From Sipunculus nudus (taxonomy: Eukaryota; Annelida; Sipuncula; Golfingiida; Sipunculidae), in contig CM049317.1 in assembly GCA_026874595.1 (NCBI GenBank), positions 72,749,618 through 72,813,617 of the forward strand: a stretch of DNA of 64,000 nucleotides. Direction: 5' to 3'. The translations under genes and the position numbers were made by a program. Shown one piece after another: positions 1 to 12,166 of this stretch (the stretch's first letter is position 1; each line of letters opens with the position of its first letter). The notes below the pieces were generated by a model, which was given only the letters and a program-made list of their open reading frames with translations, was not told where the DNA came from and did not search any database.

Positions 1-1655
1 TATACAATAACAGACTACAATCCTTCCTTCACTCGTTTGTAACAAATCCAGCATATACAACGACCACTAACATGAACAGCTTATAATACGAAAGTCATAA
101 TGGCGTGACGTATCTGAAAATAAGCCATAATATTCTTTTTCATGACCAGAAAATGGAATTATTTAAAATATTAGTTGATGTATCAAACGAAATGGCATTG
201 TATACCTTATTTGAGTCAATTCCAGTTAAAATTTGTTCCAGCCCCTTGTGCATACTTATGTGCATGTTTTATGTAAAACAATTTCAATTGGGAACAAGAG
301 AAAATGACTCATACAATATTTTAAATTATACTATATATAAGTATAATAATTTGAAATAAGAGAAACCGAAGCAGAACAATTTTTTCAGTCTTACCAACGG
401 GAGTCAATGTGATTGACAACTTGCAAAAAAGCCACATCTGACAACAACTATATACATAAAACAAATAAGTCGACTCATATAGGGAAACATTTTATTTTTC
501 AGTTCATCAGAAAATATGAAAAAAATGGTAAATCATAATATATATATATAATAAACTCCTTTTATTACATTATTCAAGTATCATTAATGCGTATTTGTTT
601 CTTCTTTTACATTAAGTTACCTTATACAAAGATATCAGACACGACTTTGTGGAACAGAAAAAAGGCGTTCCTTGCAGGGCATCATTTGTTGTCCCCATTG
701 ACGCAGGGTAGAATAGGTATACGCATTATGTTTAGTAGAGCTTAAACAGGAACACATATTTGTATGAGAACTTATTCAAATAGGTGACAGCATCGGTCTA
801 ATGATTCCCTTGACCCCTTTCATATCGGGGAATTAATGCAGATGGTTTTATTGTCTTTCGATGTGAGGTATCCCTAACAACTTATGAGGTCCACATAAAG
901 GTCAACCGTAGCCTCATGAAAATCACTGCACGGCCAGCGTCTTAACACACGGTAGGTAGAAGTACCAGTAAAGCTGTCCTTTGATGTACTTGAAAGAAGT
1001 GATATTGAAATAAAAGCGAGGCTTTTAATATTGATCTGATGGTGAAAACGGATCACATTACATATATCATAAGAAAGAGTTAGCAGCTAGGTGTATCCCT
1101 TTATATCAGGATCTCGCGGGTTAAGCATTCTTATTGATACCGGAAAATGACGTAAATCCGTTCTCAGACTCTGACTTTAAACCAGTCCTCTTAAACAGTC
1201 CTATACAGTCTTGACTGGTAATTAGGCCAAAAATCACCTAAGGTTAAATAGGGCGCCGCATGTATAAATACAGCCATCAGACCAGTCATTAAGGAGGCTT
1301 ATAGGTGTTGATCAGTTTATTTCCTTACTAATATTCGGGTCAACATTCCTGTGGTTGAAGTATCTTAGAGCCTCCGAGTGAAAAACCGTCGATTACAATT
1401 GGTTTTCTTCTTCTTTTTCTTTCTGTTTTCCTTATTTTGGGCTTGGTCCCTAATATGGCTGATGTTTTGAAAAGAAAATTTAAAAACAAATTTAGTTATT
1501 GATGATACATTTGCACCTGATATTAACACTTGAAGTTGACCTAATTTATAAGGTCTCAATCCATATATAGTTGCCCAATATCATCCAAATCGGAATTTTG
1601 TCGTTCATCGCTCGGCGATTGTAAACATCTTTTTGAATCATTTCTATTGTTACTT
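1..1655. other. AT-rich sequence with no recognised gene
   Basis: Short frames occur here, for example 105-359 on the plus strand, but none shows a recognisable domain, a coherent composition or a splice context. A short TA run lies at 540-551. I see no RNA gene and no clear repeat in this stretch. Confidence 0.5.
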
Positions 1656-1659
1656 CCAC

Positions 1660-2030
1660 CAAGGTAGCCACGTTTCTCCATAATCTCGCTGTATGTTTGT
1701 TGGTGTATTGTTGCCTGCGCCAGTAGGGTATGCGTTAATTCCAGTTCGTGTGTGTTTATGTGTTTGTTCATAACATAACTCATGCAATCTTGAAGGGAAT
1801 CTCGGGGAATTTTCAGGGCATTTCGGGATCGGATAAAGGAGGAATCAATTACATTTTGGTTTTGATCCTGCATTCTCTCTAGATTCATCAAGGAATATTA
1901 AAAAAATTACGGTCACTGTTCAGGTCACGGTCGAGTGCGGAGGAAATCGATGTGGCGGTGTCAAGTGTCGCAGAGCGTTTGGAAAATGTTGCTCCTCTCG
2001 CAGAGGCATGTATCCATTGTAATGTCCATT
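1660..2030 (+). repeat. Dispersed repeat family C, copy 1
   Basis: This stretch resembles 16590-16960 and, in part, 17140-17345. Shared blocks in order include GTATGCGTT.ATTCC, a GTGTGTTTATGTG-like run, CATAACTCA.GCA, GATTACATTTTGG, ATCAAGGAATATT and GGTCACGGT. Similarity is at DNA level and runs for hundreds of bases, so this is an interspersed repeat of unknown class. A 111-codon frame on the minus strand (1556-1891) lies within it. That frame has no recognisable domain and is not kept in the other copies as far as I can judge, so I do not call it a gene. It could be a decayed LTR or DNA element; no terminal structure is visible. Confidence 0.5.
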
Positions 2031-2570
2031 TGCAGTTTAGTTTGCTTCTTATTCACGCAGGGCCAGCAAAACACTGAACCTATTTCAGCGAAACTTTGTC
2101 AGAGGATGGGGCGTTCCCATCGAGAAGTCCGGATAAAGAGACGGATCAAATACGGTTATTTGTTAAGGCGGAGGTATGCGCTCTTTTCGGGTTCTGCTTT
2201 AGTACAAAATACGTTTTAGCAGGTTGGAATCACGGACAGCTGTATTAACTGCTTATACAATAAAAAGTTGAGCCCTCCGATTGGTGATGGACCACAGGTT
2301 ATGAGGTTTCTTGGTTTTCTTAATTTTATGTATTGGGCTCGGAATAAAGGGGCGGTAACAGGAAATCCAGGATATGGTTTATGTCAAATGCCTAAGTAAA
2401 CCATCGTAAATACTGCTAACCTTATAGCCTTTGCTGAATATTTGTAAATGGGGCGAAATAGTTAAAATATCAAAATAATAAAAAATAGAATAATTGAAAT
2501 CTGATAAATAAATACCTTCCTATGTAGAAAATAAAGACGCAATAAATTAAGATATTCTATAACGGGGCGC
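2030..2570. other. AT-rich spacer, nothing recognised
   Basis: A short frame (part of 1935-2219) runs in from the left, but it overlaps repeat family C and has no recognised domain. The rest is AT-rich sequence with no visible feature. Confidence 0.4.
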
Positions 2571-3420
2571 TTGCAATAGTGATTTCCTTTGGGGGGCTAG
2601 TTTCTTGCTTAAGTGGACGGGATTTTGTTCGGGGGTATGGCTTACCCATAATCCTGCGCACTGTGTCCCTTACATTAACTCAGCAAGCATGGCCCGCAGG
2701 TGAATCGACCGTATTTTTTTTCACTTAAAATCTACCCTGTCACATATTGGACGGGGCTCGGGCGGTGCCTTTTGAACACTTGTGATCAGAAATCGCCCGG
2801 GGCCGTAAACAAAGGGGGTCGGGCTAAACCCGCTCGAGATAATGGCGGGCGCCGTCCGAGTTTCGGTCGATGGCTTATGGGCCCGGGTGGGCTCAGCCTG
2901 AACGTCCTACCTGACGTCCTCCGACATCCGCGCCTCGAGTATATATAGGACATGTAAACAGTTTAACACATCATATTGATTATGTCTGAGAGAGAGAGAA
3001 GAGCACTACACTGCTACTCAGTACTAGTGGCTAGCAAAGATACTGCCAAAGAAAACCAAGGGGGCAAGGAAACCTCGTTCCTCAGAAGAAGGTGGCACGA
3101 GAGCCCGAGTCCGCTTCACCGAATATGGAAAATGTCCCAAAATGCAGGGGATATATACCCCAGGGGTCAGATTCCTGAGGTGACAGGAGGAGCCTAGCCG
3201 GGGCCCGTAGCGCACTCGAAGCACGTTCGACTTTGTACAATTTAGGCGGGATTCGGGAGGGGGTCGTTCATAAATCGCAGGGAGCCCATGTGGCGGCCGC
3301 GCAGATCTGCCGACCTCCGTCTGGATTTCAAAGCAAAAAAATGGTCTAAAATTAACCAGAAGTTTCATTGGTTCGCTTCTGCCACCTCTGTCTGAGTTCG
3401 AACGCACCATTTCTATTCGA
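2570..3420 (+). promoter_or_regulatory. GC- and CpG-rich island with a TATA box
   Basis: This block of about 850 bp is much richer in G+C and in CpG than its surroundings. It includes dense CpG at 2750-2940, two ACGTC-type cores (2899-2920) and a TATATATA box at 2939-2946 that follows a CCTCGAG. Downstream, short frames on both strands (2976-3197 plus, 3024-3410 minus) overlap, and neither has a recognisable domain. The arrangement fits a promoter island, the promoter part of an LTR, or an unmethylated domesticated fragment. I see no matching second LTR in the window. It is a candidate regulatory region only; no transcript can be assigned. Confidence 0.3.
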
Positions 3421-3775
3421 ATGTTATTTTTCGAAGGATTTTTTCCCGCGTATTAAAGAAAAAGGGAACGGGTCTGTCATATATCTTTTTAAATACTCTT
3501 TTTACTTAGCATCACAACATCCCCCCCCTTCGTTCAATAAATGCGTTACAAGATATACATTATCTCTCTTGCTTAGTTCAGACACAGAAAGAGGACACTT
3601 TGCATTTTTTTTATGCAAATGTTCAGCATATCAATTTGTCACAACATGTGAAATATATCCTTATCTTCACGATGTCAACAATGCGCTTTTGTTACTTTGG
3701 TAGCTATATATAAACACATACTAGGTCTTTGAAGCACAGCTATATCCAGGCTGTGACGAAAAAAATGGTGAATTG
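3420..3775. other. AT-rich spacer
   Basis: A plus-strand frame (3368-3703) crosses this stretch, but it has no recognised domain. Nothing else is visible. Confidence 0.4.
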
Positions 3776-6700
3776 TAGCTAATTTTACTCTTTTTTAACT
3801 CTTTTTTTATTTCCAAGAAAGCTACTCTTTTTTTGGGGGCACTTATCTTTTTCAGTCATTTACTTTTGGCAGGCCTACGAAAGGCTTATTAGCGACCGTT
3901 AATGGAGAATACTAAACAGCTGTTGTGTTCTTGTAAAAACCAACAACTAAACTCCTTAAACTATGTTTCTTAAAACACATCTGCCATTTTCAGGTGCTGT
4001 TTCAAATGATAAAGGACATTATGGCGTGTTCTTGTCTTTCTGAATGCCTGATGCCCCAGGCTGATTTTGCTTCATTTTAAAAAAATTCCCAGTAACTGCA
4101 TGTGTAATATACAATGCTGGACAGATAAGTGTGTAGTGCATGTCAGGTGAAAATTGCCATTTACAGTGCTGCCACTCTAGATTTATATAAAAAAGTATCA
4201 ATCCTTACCAAAAAAAAGTATCAAAATTGTTAAAAAAGTATAAAAAGTATAAAATCACGACAACTTACCTGATATGCAAGCATTTGTTACCTTGTTTTTT
4301 TCCAGATATTATGTGTAGAGTGTTGTGTGGAGATATTCTTGTTGAGCCTCCAGTTTCTGATATTTCAGCACCTTAAAAAAAAATAAAAATTTATATAAAT
4401 AATTACAGAACAACAGATTTCAGCTATGACCTATCTCTAACAATAGGTTACATGACTTGGCAATGACAGAATTACAAATGTGCCTTAACTAGCACTAAAC
4501 TATAAATAAATGGTAGAGACAGAGAGTTAGAGCAAAGCAACACCTGGCTAATGGTAATACATGAATAAATGGTATTACTGTAAGTTTAACGCTGGCCAGA
4601 ATAAGGCATAATCGCTTTAACAACCTAAATACTTCTGTGCCATGTTATTACAAGGTATTAAGATAGTCCTGGTTTGTAGATGCAGCAAACACAAACCATG
4701 ATATGAAGCATGTGGAACTTAACTTTTACCACATTGTACTGATTTACTATGAAGATAATGTTCCAAACTCAAGCACTAACTGTTCTATATGTAAGTTGCA
4801 GTGCAGTTGGCTGTTTACAAGAACTATAATAAGAAAAATTCACTGGCAAACATTACACAGTAAAATCAACTAAACTTTCGGTTTCAACACAAAATTCAAA
4901 ATGGAGATCAGGTTTGAAGCTTCAATGAAAACTGTTCTTAGTGATAATCATCTTGAGATCCTGTAACAGCTTATTTTCCAATGGCAAGTAGTGTATAAGT
5001 TTCTTTACCGCTGTTTTGTAGAAGTCTCTGACTCCCGTGTAAAACAACTTTATGTTACTCTCCTTCAGCTCAGATTCTGTTAGCGCCTTGGTAGTTTCCG
5101 TTCCAATGGCCAGTTTACCATATGAAAGCTGATTATCTCTGCCAGTGTCCACTTTCAGAAGACATCCTGCAGTAGTGGCACCTTCAAGTTTTGATGGTAA
5201 CAAAAACTGTGCCATTAGGTTCCGCAGAAGCTCTTCTATTTCTGCATGAAGCAGGTGGATCCGAGTTCTCTGAGCTTGAAACAGTTTTTCAAATCTCTCA
5301 AACTCAGGCAAGACAGCCTGTAGAAACAGAAGCTTTATGTACATGGATGGGTTTGTGAGGTGTTGCACAATGCGCTTGGTGCGGTACTGCTTAGCAACAT
5401 CAGGATGTTTCCTCCTAAGGTTCGGAAAGAATGTGTTCACAGGCTGCCATTGCTCCAGTAGTCGATTCACCACTGGTGTGCTAACAAATCTGAGAAGATG
5501 ATGCTCTGCTACATCACACATGGCCTGAGACTCCTTAAACTCCTGACATAACCCTGTTCTAAAAAAAGGCAAAAACATCAACAGCAAAACTCTCTATATC
5601 TTCATCAAAGGCTGCAGTTGCACAACTTACAGCATTTTGAATGTGATGTAAACTACAGCCCCCAATGTCCAGAAGATGGGGAGCATAGTCTTTTTTGATC
5701 TGAGCGATTACCCCATTTACTCTTCCACGCAGCACAGATGGTAAATCACTCATGAGCTGAAGGACATTGTTCCAAGGAATCCCATCCTCTTCAAATGTAG
5801 AATTTATGGCCGGCACAATATTTTCAGCCTTGTCTTGGTTAACAATAACAGCTCTGTAGAACTTTGTGATATCTGATTTTCTGTCATCATCAAAATATTT
5901 GACAAGTATGTGCAGGTATTTCTGACCTTGAACTTTGTTGTCCCATCAATAAGCATGAAGAATTTTACCTCTTTCAACTTGGCAATTAAATTGCTATGAA
6001 GGGCATGTCCAATGCCATCAGCAATTAGATATGTTGCTTTTGTTCTTGCACATGAAAACTGCTGGGCCAACTTTGAGTCTGGAAAAATTGACCTAAATAG
6101 TTCTTGGGTGTTCTCAGAAACATTCATTGGGAGGTCATGTTCAGCCAAGAAAGCTGCCCACTTAATTTCAGCAGACAAAACTTCATCTTCAAGACATTTT
6201 GAGTCACATACTGTCTTTGCATATTTTGCAATCACGGGCTGCTGAGAGTTAAAGTTTTTTAAATGTTTCTTGTGTTTCTCTTTTGCAGCATGCTGAATCA
6301 GACTTTGCTTACCCATGCTGGAAAGTTTGATATTTATTTTGCAGACCTTGCAATTGGCACAAAATGGATCTGACCCTAGTGAGCAACTTTATTCTCCTAT
6401 CTTCACTCTTTTCCCCTCTATTTCTGAACCATCAAAGTCCCATTCTTTTCCCATTCTTTCCTGTACTTCTGTTTTGTTTTCCCCATGTCTACCTGCTAAA
6501 CTGCCCAGTCTTCAATATTTTGCTGTGATCTTTTAATTTCCGATGATCTCTGTAACATATTTATCATATGTATACTATAACAGTTGCAAATCACTTACTG
6601 ATTTCACTTTACTTAACAATCTACACATATCTTAAGGTAAGTCATAAATCAGCAAATGGAGCAGCACTGCAAAGGAAACCGTTCTATGTTGTGTTTCTGC

Positions 6701-7220
6701 AAGCTTGATTCAATGGTTCATCTGTAAATGAGAGTGAAACACTGCATCTGGATGTGAATAATTATAAGGATGTTGCATCTATATTTGACTGAAATCAAAA
6801 TAAGTATATAAAATTAGTCACATCTAGCTCAGTTCATCTAGAGCAGAGTTCACCAAATAATAACCCTCACTCAGATGGCAGAGCAGCTGTGATTTATAGC
6901 CAACTGCACTGGAACTCACTCACCTTTGATTACTACTAATTTAACTCACCTGGAATTTTGTCAGTGAGCCATGAACAGCTCAGCATAAACTCCACACAAC
7001 AGAGAACACACATATCTGCAAAGACACTGGGAAACCACATTGTCAGATCTCATGTTAACTCTTTAAATCTATAGATATACCACTGGATAGCTCAATCTCA
7101 CAATGCTATTTTGTTAAAAATAAGTATAAAAAAGTATATTTTCACCTAAAAAGTACAAAAAGTATAAAAAGTATAAAAAGAAAAAAAAGTATAATACTTT
7201 AAAAAAAGTATAAAATGTCA
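3775..7220 (-). mobile_element. hAT-like DNA transposon, degenerate
   Basis: The stretch holds a broken hAT-type transposase (4922-6372) between AT-rich arms. Its right end (7120-7215) is packed with AAAAAGTATA-type repeats. Its left end (3790-3870) carries the complementary TACTCTTTTTT type, so the two ends are roughly inverted. A second cluster of AAAAAGTAT repeats lies inside the left arm at 4190-4250. Such subterminal repeats are typical transposase-binding arrays in hAT elements. I cannot fix the exact terminal inverted repeats or an 8-bp target duplication by eye, so the ends are approximate. The arms (3880-4920 and 6540-7110) contain no other gene. Confidence 0.55.
4922..6372 (-). pseudogene. 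hAT-family transposase with BED-type zinc finger, two frameshifts
   Basis: The reading runs from high to low coordinates in three frame segments. The first (about 6372-5940) starts with a BED-like zinc finger: CANCKVC followed by H..KEKHKKH. It lies upstream of the first ATG (6316), so the true start or a first exon is missing. A one-base shift near 5935-5945 moves to the frame ending at 5559, with motifs DDGIPWNN-like, LRGRVNGVIAQI and DIGGCSLHHIQNA. A second shift, in a T7 run at about 5564-5570, leads into the third frame (5587-4922) with LLEQWQPV, YIKLLFLQAVLPEF and LLRNLMAQFL. This order is that of hAT transposases of the SCAND3/ZNF862-related animal group. The segment RFVSTPVVNRLLEQW seems to lack a few residues (family members usually have a tryptophan-containing stretch there). 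No C-terminal hAT dimerisation region is evident after the TGA at 4922. It would bind element ends and catalyse cut-and-paste transposition if intact; here it is a relic. Confidence 0.75.
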
Positions 7221-7464
7221 GCATTGCATTTATGTGACGAACAAAGCAAACGCTTTGGTTGGAACATAATAAAAGCCGTTAAATACGATACACGTCTTAG
7301 TAGGCTTTTATATTAGACCAGGATTATTCGTGACACTGTAGAAAACCATATAGAGAACTGCACTGCTATGGGCAGAAATCCTGTTGCCTTTGTATTAATG
7401 TGAACAGCCGGTTATCTTACAAACATTTTACAAATGAAGAATTAAATCAAAAACAAAAATAAGT

Positions 7465-7570
7465 GTAAATCACATCTCTATGGTAACCGATGTCATTTCC
7501 TGCCGTCAATTACAACAGTCATATAACCTGTGTGACATATCCTTCTATCAAGTGGTCAGAAAGTAATCAA
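7465..7570 (+). repeat. Dispersed repeat family D, partial copy
   Basis: The block AAATC.CATCTC.ATGGT followed by CATTTCC.G..GTC matches 32755-33025 and 39655-39905 over roughly 100 bp. It is non-coding and its class is unknown. Confidence 0.35.
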
Positions 7571-10500
7571 ACTTACAGATACATTAAGCAGTAAGTTTAG
7601 TTAAGGTTGTGTGTTTGGAAGTGCACAATGAGGCAATGAGATGCTGTCAGAAATTGACAAAATAGTTGCATTGTCCTCCAGATTAACAGTGCGAATGTCG
7701 ACATATGTCAACAGTCAGAAGGAAATTCTGCTCAAAAACTTCATCAAGTTACTCTGTAAAGACACGCACGTCATTTTACGAAAAGAAAACTTTTATGAAT
7801 AATTATAATGTCCATGGCAAAAAATGTCGTCGTGAGAATTTGAAAAGGACACAACACTATTTTCCACAGCGCCCGCAGCTTTCGATTACCTGAAATTCAA
7901 TTATATAATGTCCTTGGCAAAAAGTCTGCCTTCGGGTAAAAAAATTGAAAATGACGCTCCTTTTGTTGACAGTCTTTCTGACGGTGTGTCACACACGAAG
8001 ACAGCCATATACCAAATTGCTCGTCTCCTTGTGGGGACACACATTTGTAAACCTATTACGTTGCCGTGTCTGTGATGTGAGGCACCTTCGCCACTCTTTC
8101 TCATGTTTTGAAAGACTTAAAAAAACCGTAAAATCATTCATTTATGGTAAACCTTTAAGGGACTCTTTCTTTACCTCTTTATATGTCCATAGATAAGTAA
8201 GCAGGTTGAAGTAGCTTGTGTTGTTTGGTCCGAGGGACTGGTTACAAGCCCACTCATAAACCTTGAAAATTGCGAAAACATTGTAAATATAGTTAAACAT
8301 CTTTATATCAGTTAGATAGTAATCAGAGAACGTGACCTTTCAAAAGGTGACAGAACAAGCATATGATATACGACTAACGTGGTTTTCGTTCACATCATGC
8401 AATAAACGGATACGACAACAAATTGTTATGAATGCTTTAATGTATGACCACTAATTTATATTTGTGAAAATATATGGAATCTTATCCAGTGAATGAAAGA
8501 GTGGCGAACTCGTCAGACTGGTGTTTTAAATTGAATCCTCATAAATAAAGAATAGTTTTGATATTTTAGTCAAATCATATGAACTCTTGGGGTTATGTCT
8601 TCCAGTTTGACTTTATTTGTTCTGTATCCAGCACAAGGGTCAGTGTTATAAAATGACAAGCTGGGCTTGGTTTTTTCTCTACCTAAAATCGGAACAGCAT
8701 TAGTTCAAACCCTCTTAATGTGTGTTACCCCTATTAATTCAGCAGACTGTGCTAAATATAGAAGAAGCTCTCCCTTGTGCTGAGATGGGTGCACTTAAAG
8801 AAAGCCAGAAACAAACGAAGCACATCCGCAACACGCACGCATAGGTTGTCTGTACCTGACCTGATCTAGGCTTGTATTAACCTCGGGGATGTCAAGTGAC
8901 TTGACGACAAGTTATAGTCCCTGAAAAGTACTTCGGGATTACCTGTCATTTTCCTCAATAATGCTCGGTTTCGTGGAAGCTGATTTGGCCACCGGCACGC
9001 AGATGTAGACATTATGTGCTGCTGTGAAGGATACAGACAGATTTCAGCTCAGCCGGCAGGCATCGGTTAATACAAAGTGTTGGGTGGGATGGAGAGCGCT
9101 ATTTCCTCAACTTAGTGAGCTTTAAAGTGGTACTTTAATAATGGAAATGACATCTGCCTTTAATTATCACAATATCACACAAAATTTTTGACAAAATAGG
9201 TAATATCGACTATTTCATTATGGAGGCTGTAGTTCACGTGCGGCTCCAGTTTATTAACCCTTTCTTACCCAGAGGGCATCTACGCCTCACGCCAGACTAA
9301 CAGCTAGCACCGCATCATTTAGCATGACCTGATGATGCTAACATATCGACGGCGTTGCTTTCAGAGTTCACCACGATACTACTGGGGCATCTCAAAGGAC
9401 TGTCACTTTATTGAACAACAAAAGTCACACCACCAACAGATCAGATTGATCAGATTGCCCAACTTTTCCCCAGAAAACGTGTCTCGCCTGAACATGAACC
9501 AGCCACGGTGGAAATTACTTATTACCTTTTCAACAATACTTACCTAAGTACCTCCTTGTTTGATTGACAGGTTGATTGACAAAAACAGAGCCGACAACGA
9601 GATAACATGAGTTCTAACTAGATTTATGGACAACTCTCAACACTGGTTCATGTATTATCATTGTCGTCCTCATGGCCCTTGATGGTCAGCTATAGATGGT
9701 CCTATATGAACGATCATGTTTTAATTTTAAATAAATTTCGTTTTCTAAAATGGGAATACTTTACGAAGCATTAATTTCTTTGAAAGGCAAACGTATTTTA
9801 TCCCTTTATCTCTTGTTTCTTCACCCGCGAAATCATCTTATGTCGTGAAGTTTATGAAACGGTTAATCTAAAAATATAAATCCAGGTTTTAAGAGTCCGA
9901 ATTTTACTTTAATATGAAAAAAAAACAAATTTAGTTCTTTCACCGAAATAAAATTATTTATACCTCGCCGAATTATGAAACTGAAGTGTTAATTATTTAG
10001 AAAGACGTATCTCGACTCACAGCTGTGGGGGCATAATAGATTAATTCTCTTTTGGAATATGGTCGAGACAATTAATGAAGTTGACAGTAACAGCTGGTTT
10101 TTGAGACTAGACTTTCAAATTATTTAGAACAACAAGTTGTCAAAACAAATCACACTCATAGCAGACAGACCGGAATTCGCTTGTGTCCCCTGCCAGCCTC
10201 ATTTTCAAATAATAAGTCTTTTTAAACTAATTGACTAAAAAGGCACGAAATAGGTAATGGGGTAAAAATATATGGTATGGTAATAATAAGTCGCAGACAT
10301 CAAGTGCCTGGTGAAAAGGTTAAGGACCGATATGATCGCAACACAACATAAAAATCAAAATTAAATAGAATCACCATAAAATAGATTTATTAAATGAACC
10401 CCTGATATATAAGTATTTATTATATCATATTTAACGTGCGTAATTAAGTGAAGCAAAACACTGAGACAAGCACTTTTTATAATTTGTCCAGATAACTTGA

Positions 10501-11130
10501 CCCATAGGCGTTCAGTCGCAACAAGGTTACAAATATCTACCGTTAGTTAAAGTATCTCTATAACTGTAACCCAAAATATACATGAAAAACATTTGAAATT
10601 GACCCTTGACGACGACTTAGGTGTTTCAGAGTGTAATATTTTGGATAAAAAGCGTACATTTATATCATGGCTAGTGTTTTCTGAAATGGATTTCAAAGTG
10701 CATCATTTTCCAATTAACGAACACGGTGAATACTGTGATATCAGAATAAGCGTTGTAACATTTCTGGTCAATTTGATGCCCACATTTTGATTATTTAGAG
10801 TAAAAGAATAAGCGAAAACCAGGCAGATATTGTGAGTACATCTGTGAATTTCATGGCAGGCGACGGATTTATCTTTTGGGAAAGCTTTTCAACAGGTTAT
10901 TGCAGACATGTCTAAAGGCATTATATCAAGCACATGTCGGCGGAAAGCAATCCTGAAAGAACTGGTGTAATTGATTTACTCGGAAAAATCAATGACCAGC
11001 TGGTTGAGTGATGTAACTCAAGCTGAGAAGATTGTTTGTGCTTTGATTGTTTATATTCATCAGGGACTGGCCATCTGTTACTAATTAAGCTGAACAGAAA
11101 AGGCATACCCTCAAAAGAAAGTCAGTGCGG
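7570..11130. other. Long gene-poor stretch with one possible decayed retroposon
   Basis: No frame here has a recognisable domain. At 8500-8545 a GTGGCGAACTCG followed by TTGAATCC weakly resembles the A and B boxes of a tRNA-derived SINE. At 8790-8815 the string CTGAGATGGGTGC recurs at 21278-21290, each after AAGCTCTCC. Both hints are weak. The rest (8860-11130) shows nothing I can name. Confidence 0.35.
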
Positions 11131-11133
11131 GGA

Positions 11134-11240
11134 ATATGGATAGATAGTTAGATAGATAGATAGTGTTTATTGCAGACTCATGGCCCATATATAATACATG
11201 CAGTGAAATATTTGTGTGAAAAAAATATAGATATCTCGCA
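11134..11240 (-). mobile_element. Retroposon 3' end with (CTAT)n tail
   Basis: Read on the minus strand, the sequence GGGCCATGAGTCTGCAATAA is followed by CACTATCTATCTATCTAACT, which looks like a retroposon end with AATAAA and a simple-repeat tail. A near-identical motif (GGACCATAGGTCTGCAATAA) ends the block at 18436-18830. The body of the element lies at higher coordinates and merges into microsatellite. I cannot place it in a named family. Confidence 0.45.
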
Positions 11241-11289
11241 TGTGTCAATCTAAAGACATAATACGATACACATAAAAAAGATAGAGAAC

Positions 11290-11480
11290 AAATATATACA
11301 TAAATAGATACACACACATATATATATATACATATATGTACACATACATATACATACACACATATATACATACATATATACACACACATACATGCGCACA
11401 TACATGAATATATACACACACTATATACATATAAAAATATATACATATATACATGTATATACATACATACATATACAAAT
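11290..11480. repeat. Compound (TA/CA/TACA) microsatellite
   Basis: The stretch is a mixture of ACACACATATAT, TACATA and CATATATA runs. Long frames rich in Tyr, Ile, Val and Cys on the minus strand are by-products of this repeat. A related compound run lies at 11718-11910. Confidence 0.85.
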
Positions 11481-11721
11481 GTATATACAAGGACTGAAGC
11501 GCCACTATGGAAAACCTGTCCATTTCATAGACTAAACTAAAAAGCTGACCTCTTATTTCCAACAGATGACCCGTCGACTTTGACGCGACGTCACCATATA
11601 AAAACATGCAGGTATGCTGTAAAAACGTTCTTAAATTAACTAAAACAGTACTTTTCAATGATCTGTGATGTTCCTGTTTGACAACAACTCCTGTTATACA
11701 CAGCTACTAGTGTACTTCTAT

Positions 11722-11752
<31 letters not shown>

Positions 11753-12165
11753 AACATATGCATACACATATATATTCAACATATATACATATATAAATCA
11801 TTACACATGCACATATGTGCATACATACACATACACTATGCCTTATATTTATACATTTATATATAATTACATCTATAAACGCATACGTATACATATATAT
11901 GATTACACCTTAAAACAATGACTTTTATTATGCGATAGTTCTAGTTTTTTGCCATAAAACAAGGATTGCTCCCACAGATAAAATAGAAGACTGACTAGGC
12001 CCAAAAATGTAAAACATGTTCCCGCTGGATGAAGCAAAGCGTGTTGCGACGCACAATCGCACTTCAGGTCACGCGGCCTTGTTATAAAAAAAACAGACAC
12101 AAGTGAGTTGTGTTCACTAACACACGGTGTCATAACAAGGCTTTATGCGAGGTACTGAACTGATA
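11480..12165. other. Spacer with a second compound microsatellite
   Basis: It contains TA/CATA-rich repeats at 11718-11910, then ordinary AT-rich sequence. No gene is visible. Confidence 0.5.
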
Positions 12166-12166
12166 T

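Noticed and set aside
1556-1891. 111-codon minus-strand frame
   Set aside because: It overlaps a dispersed repeat and has no recognised domain; the similarity to other copies is at DNA level.
2976-3197. Considered as a histone-like basic coding region near a TATA box
   Set aside because: No histone-fold sequence in any frame; the basic runs are short and interrupted by stops.
3024-3410. 128-codon minus-strand frame in the GC-rich island
   Set aside because: GC-rich DNA has few stops by chance; there is no domain, and a plus-strand frame overlaps it.
11111-11658. Long overlapping minus-strand frames rich in Tyr, Ile, Val and Cys
   Set aside because: They translate a CA/TA microsatellite.
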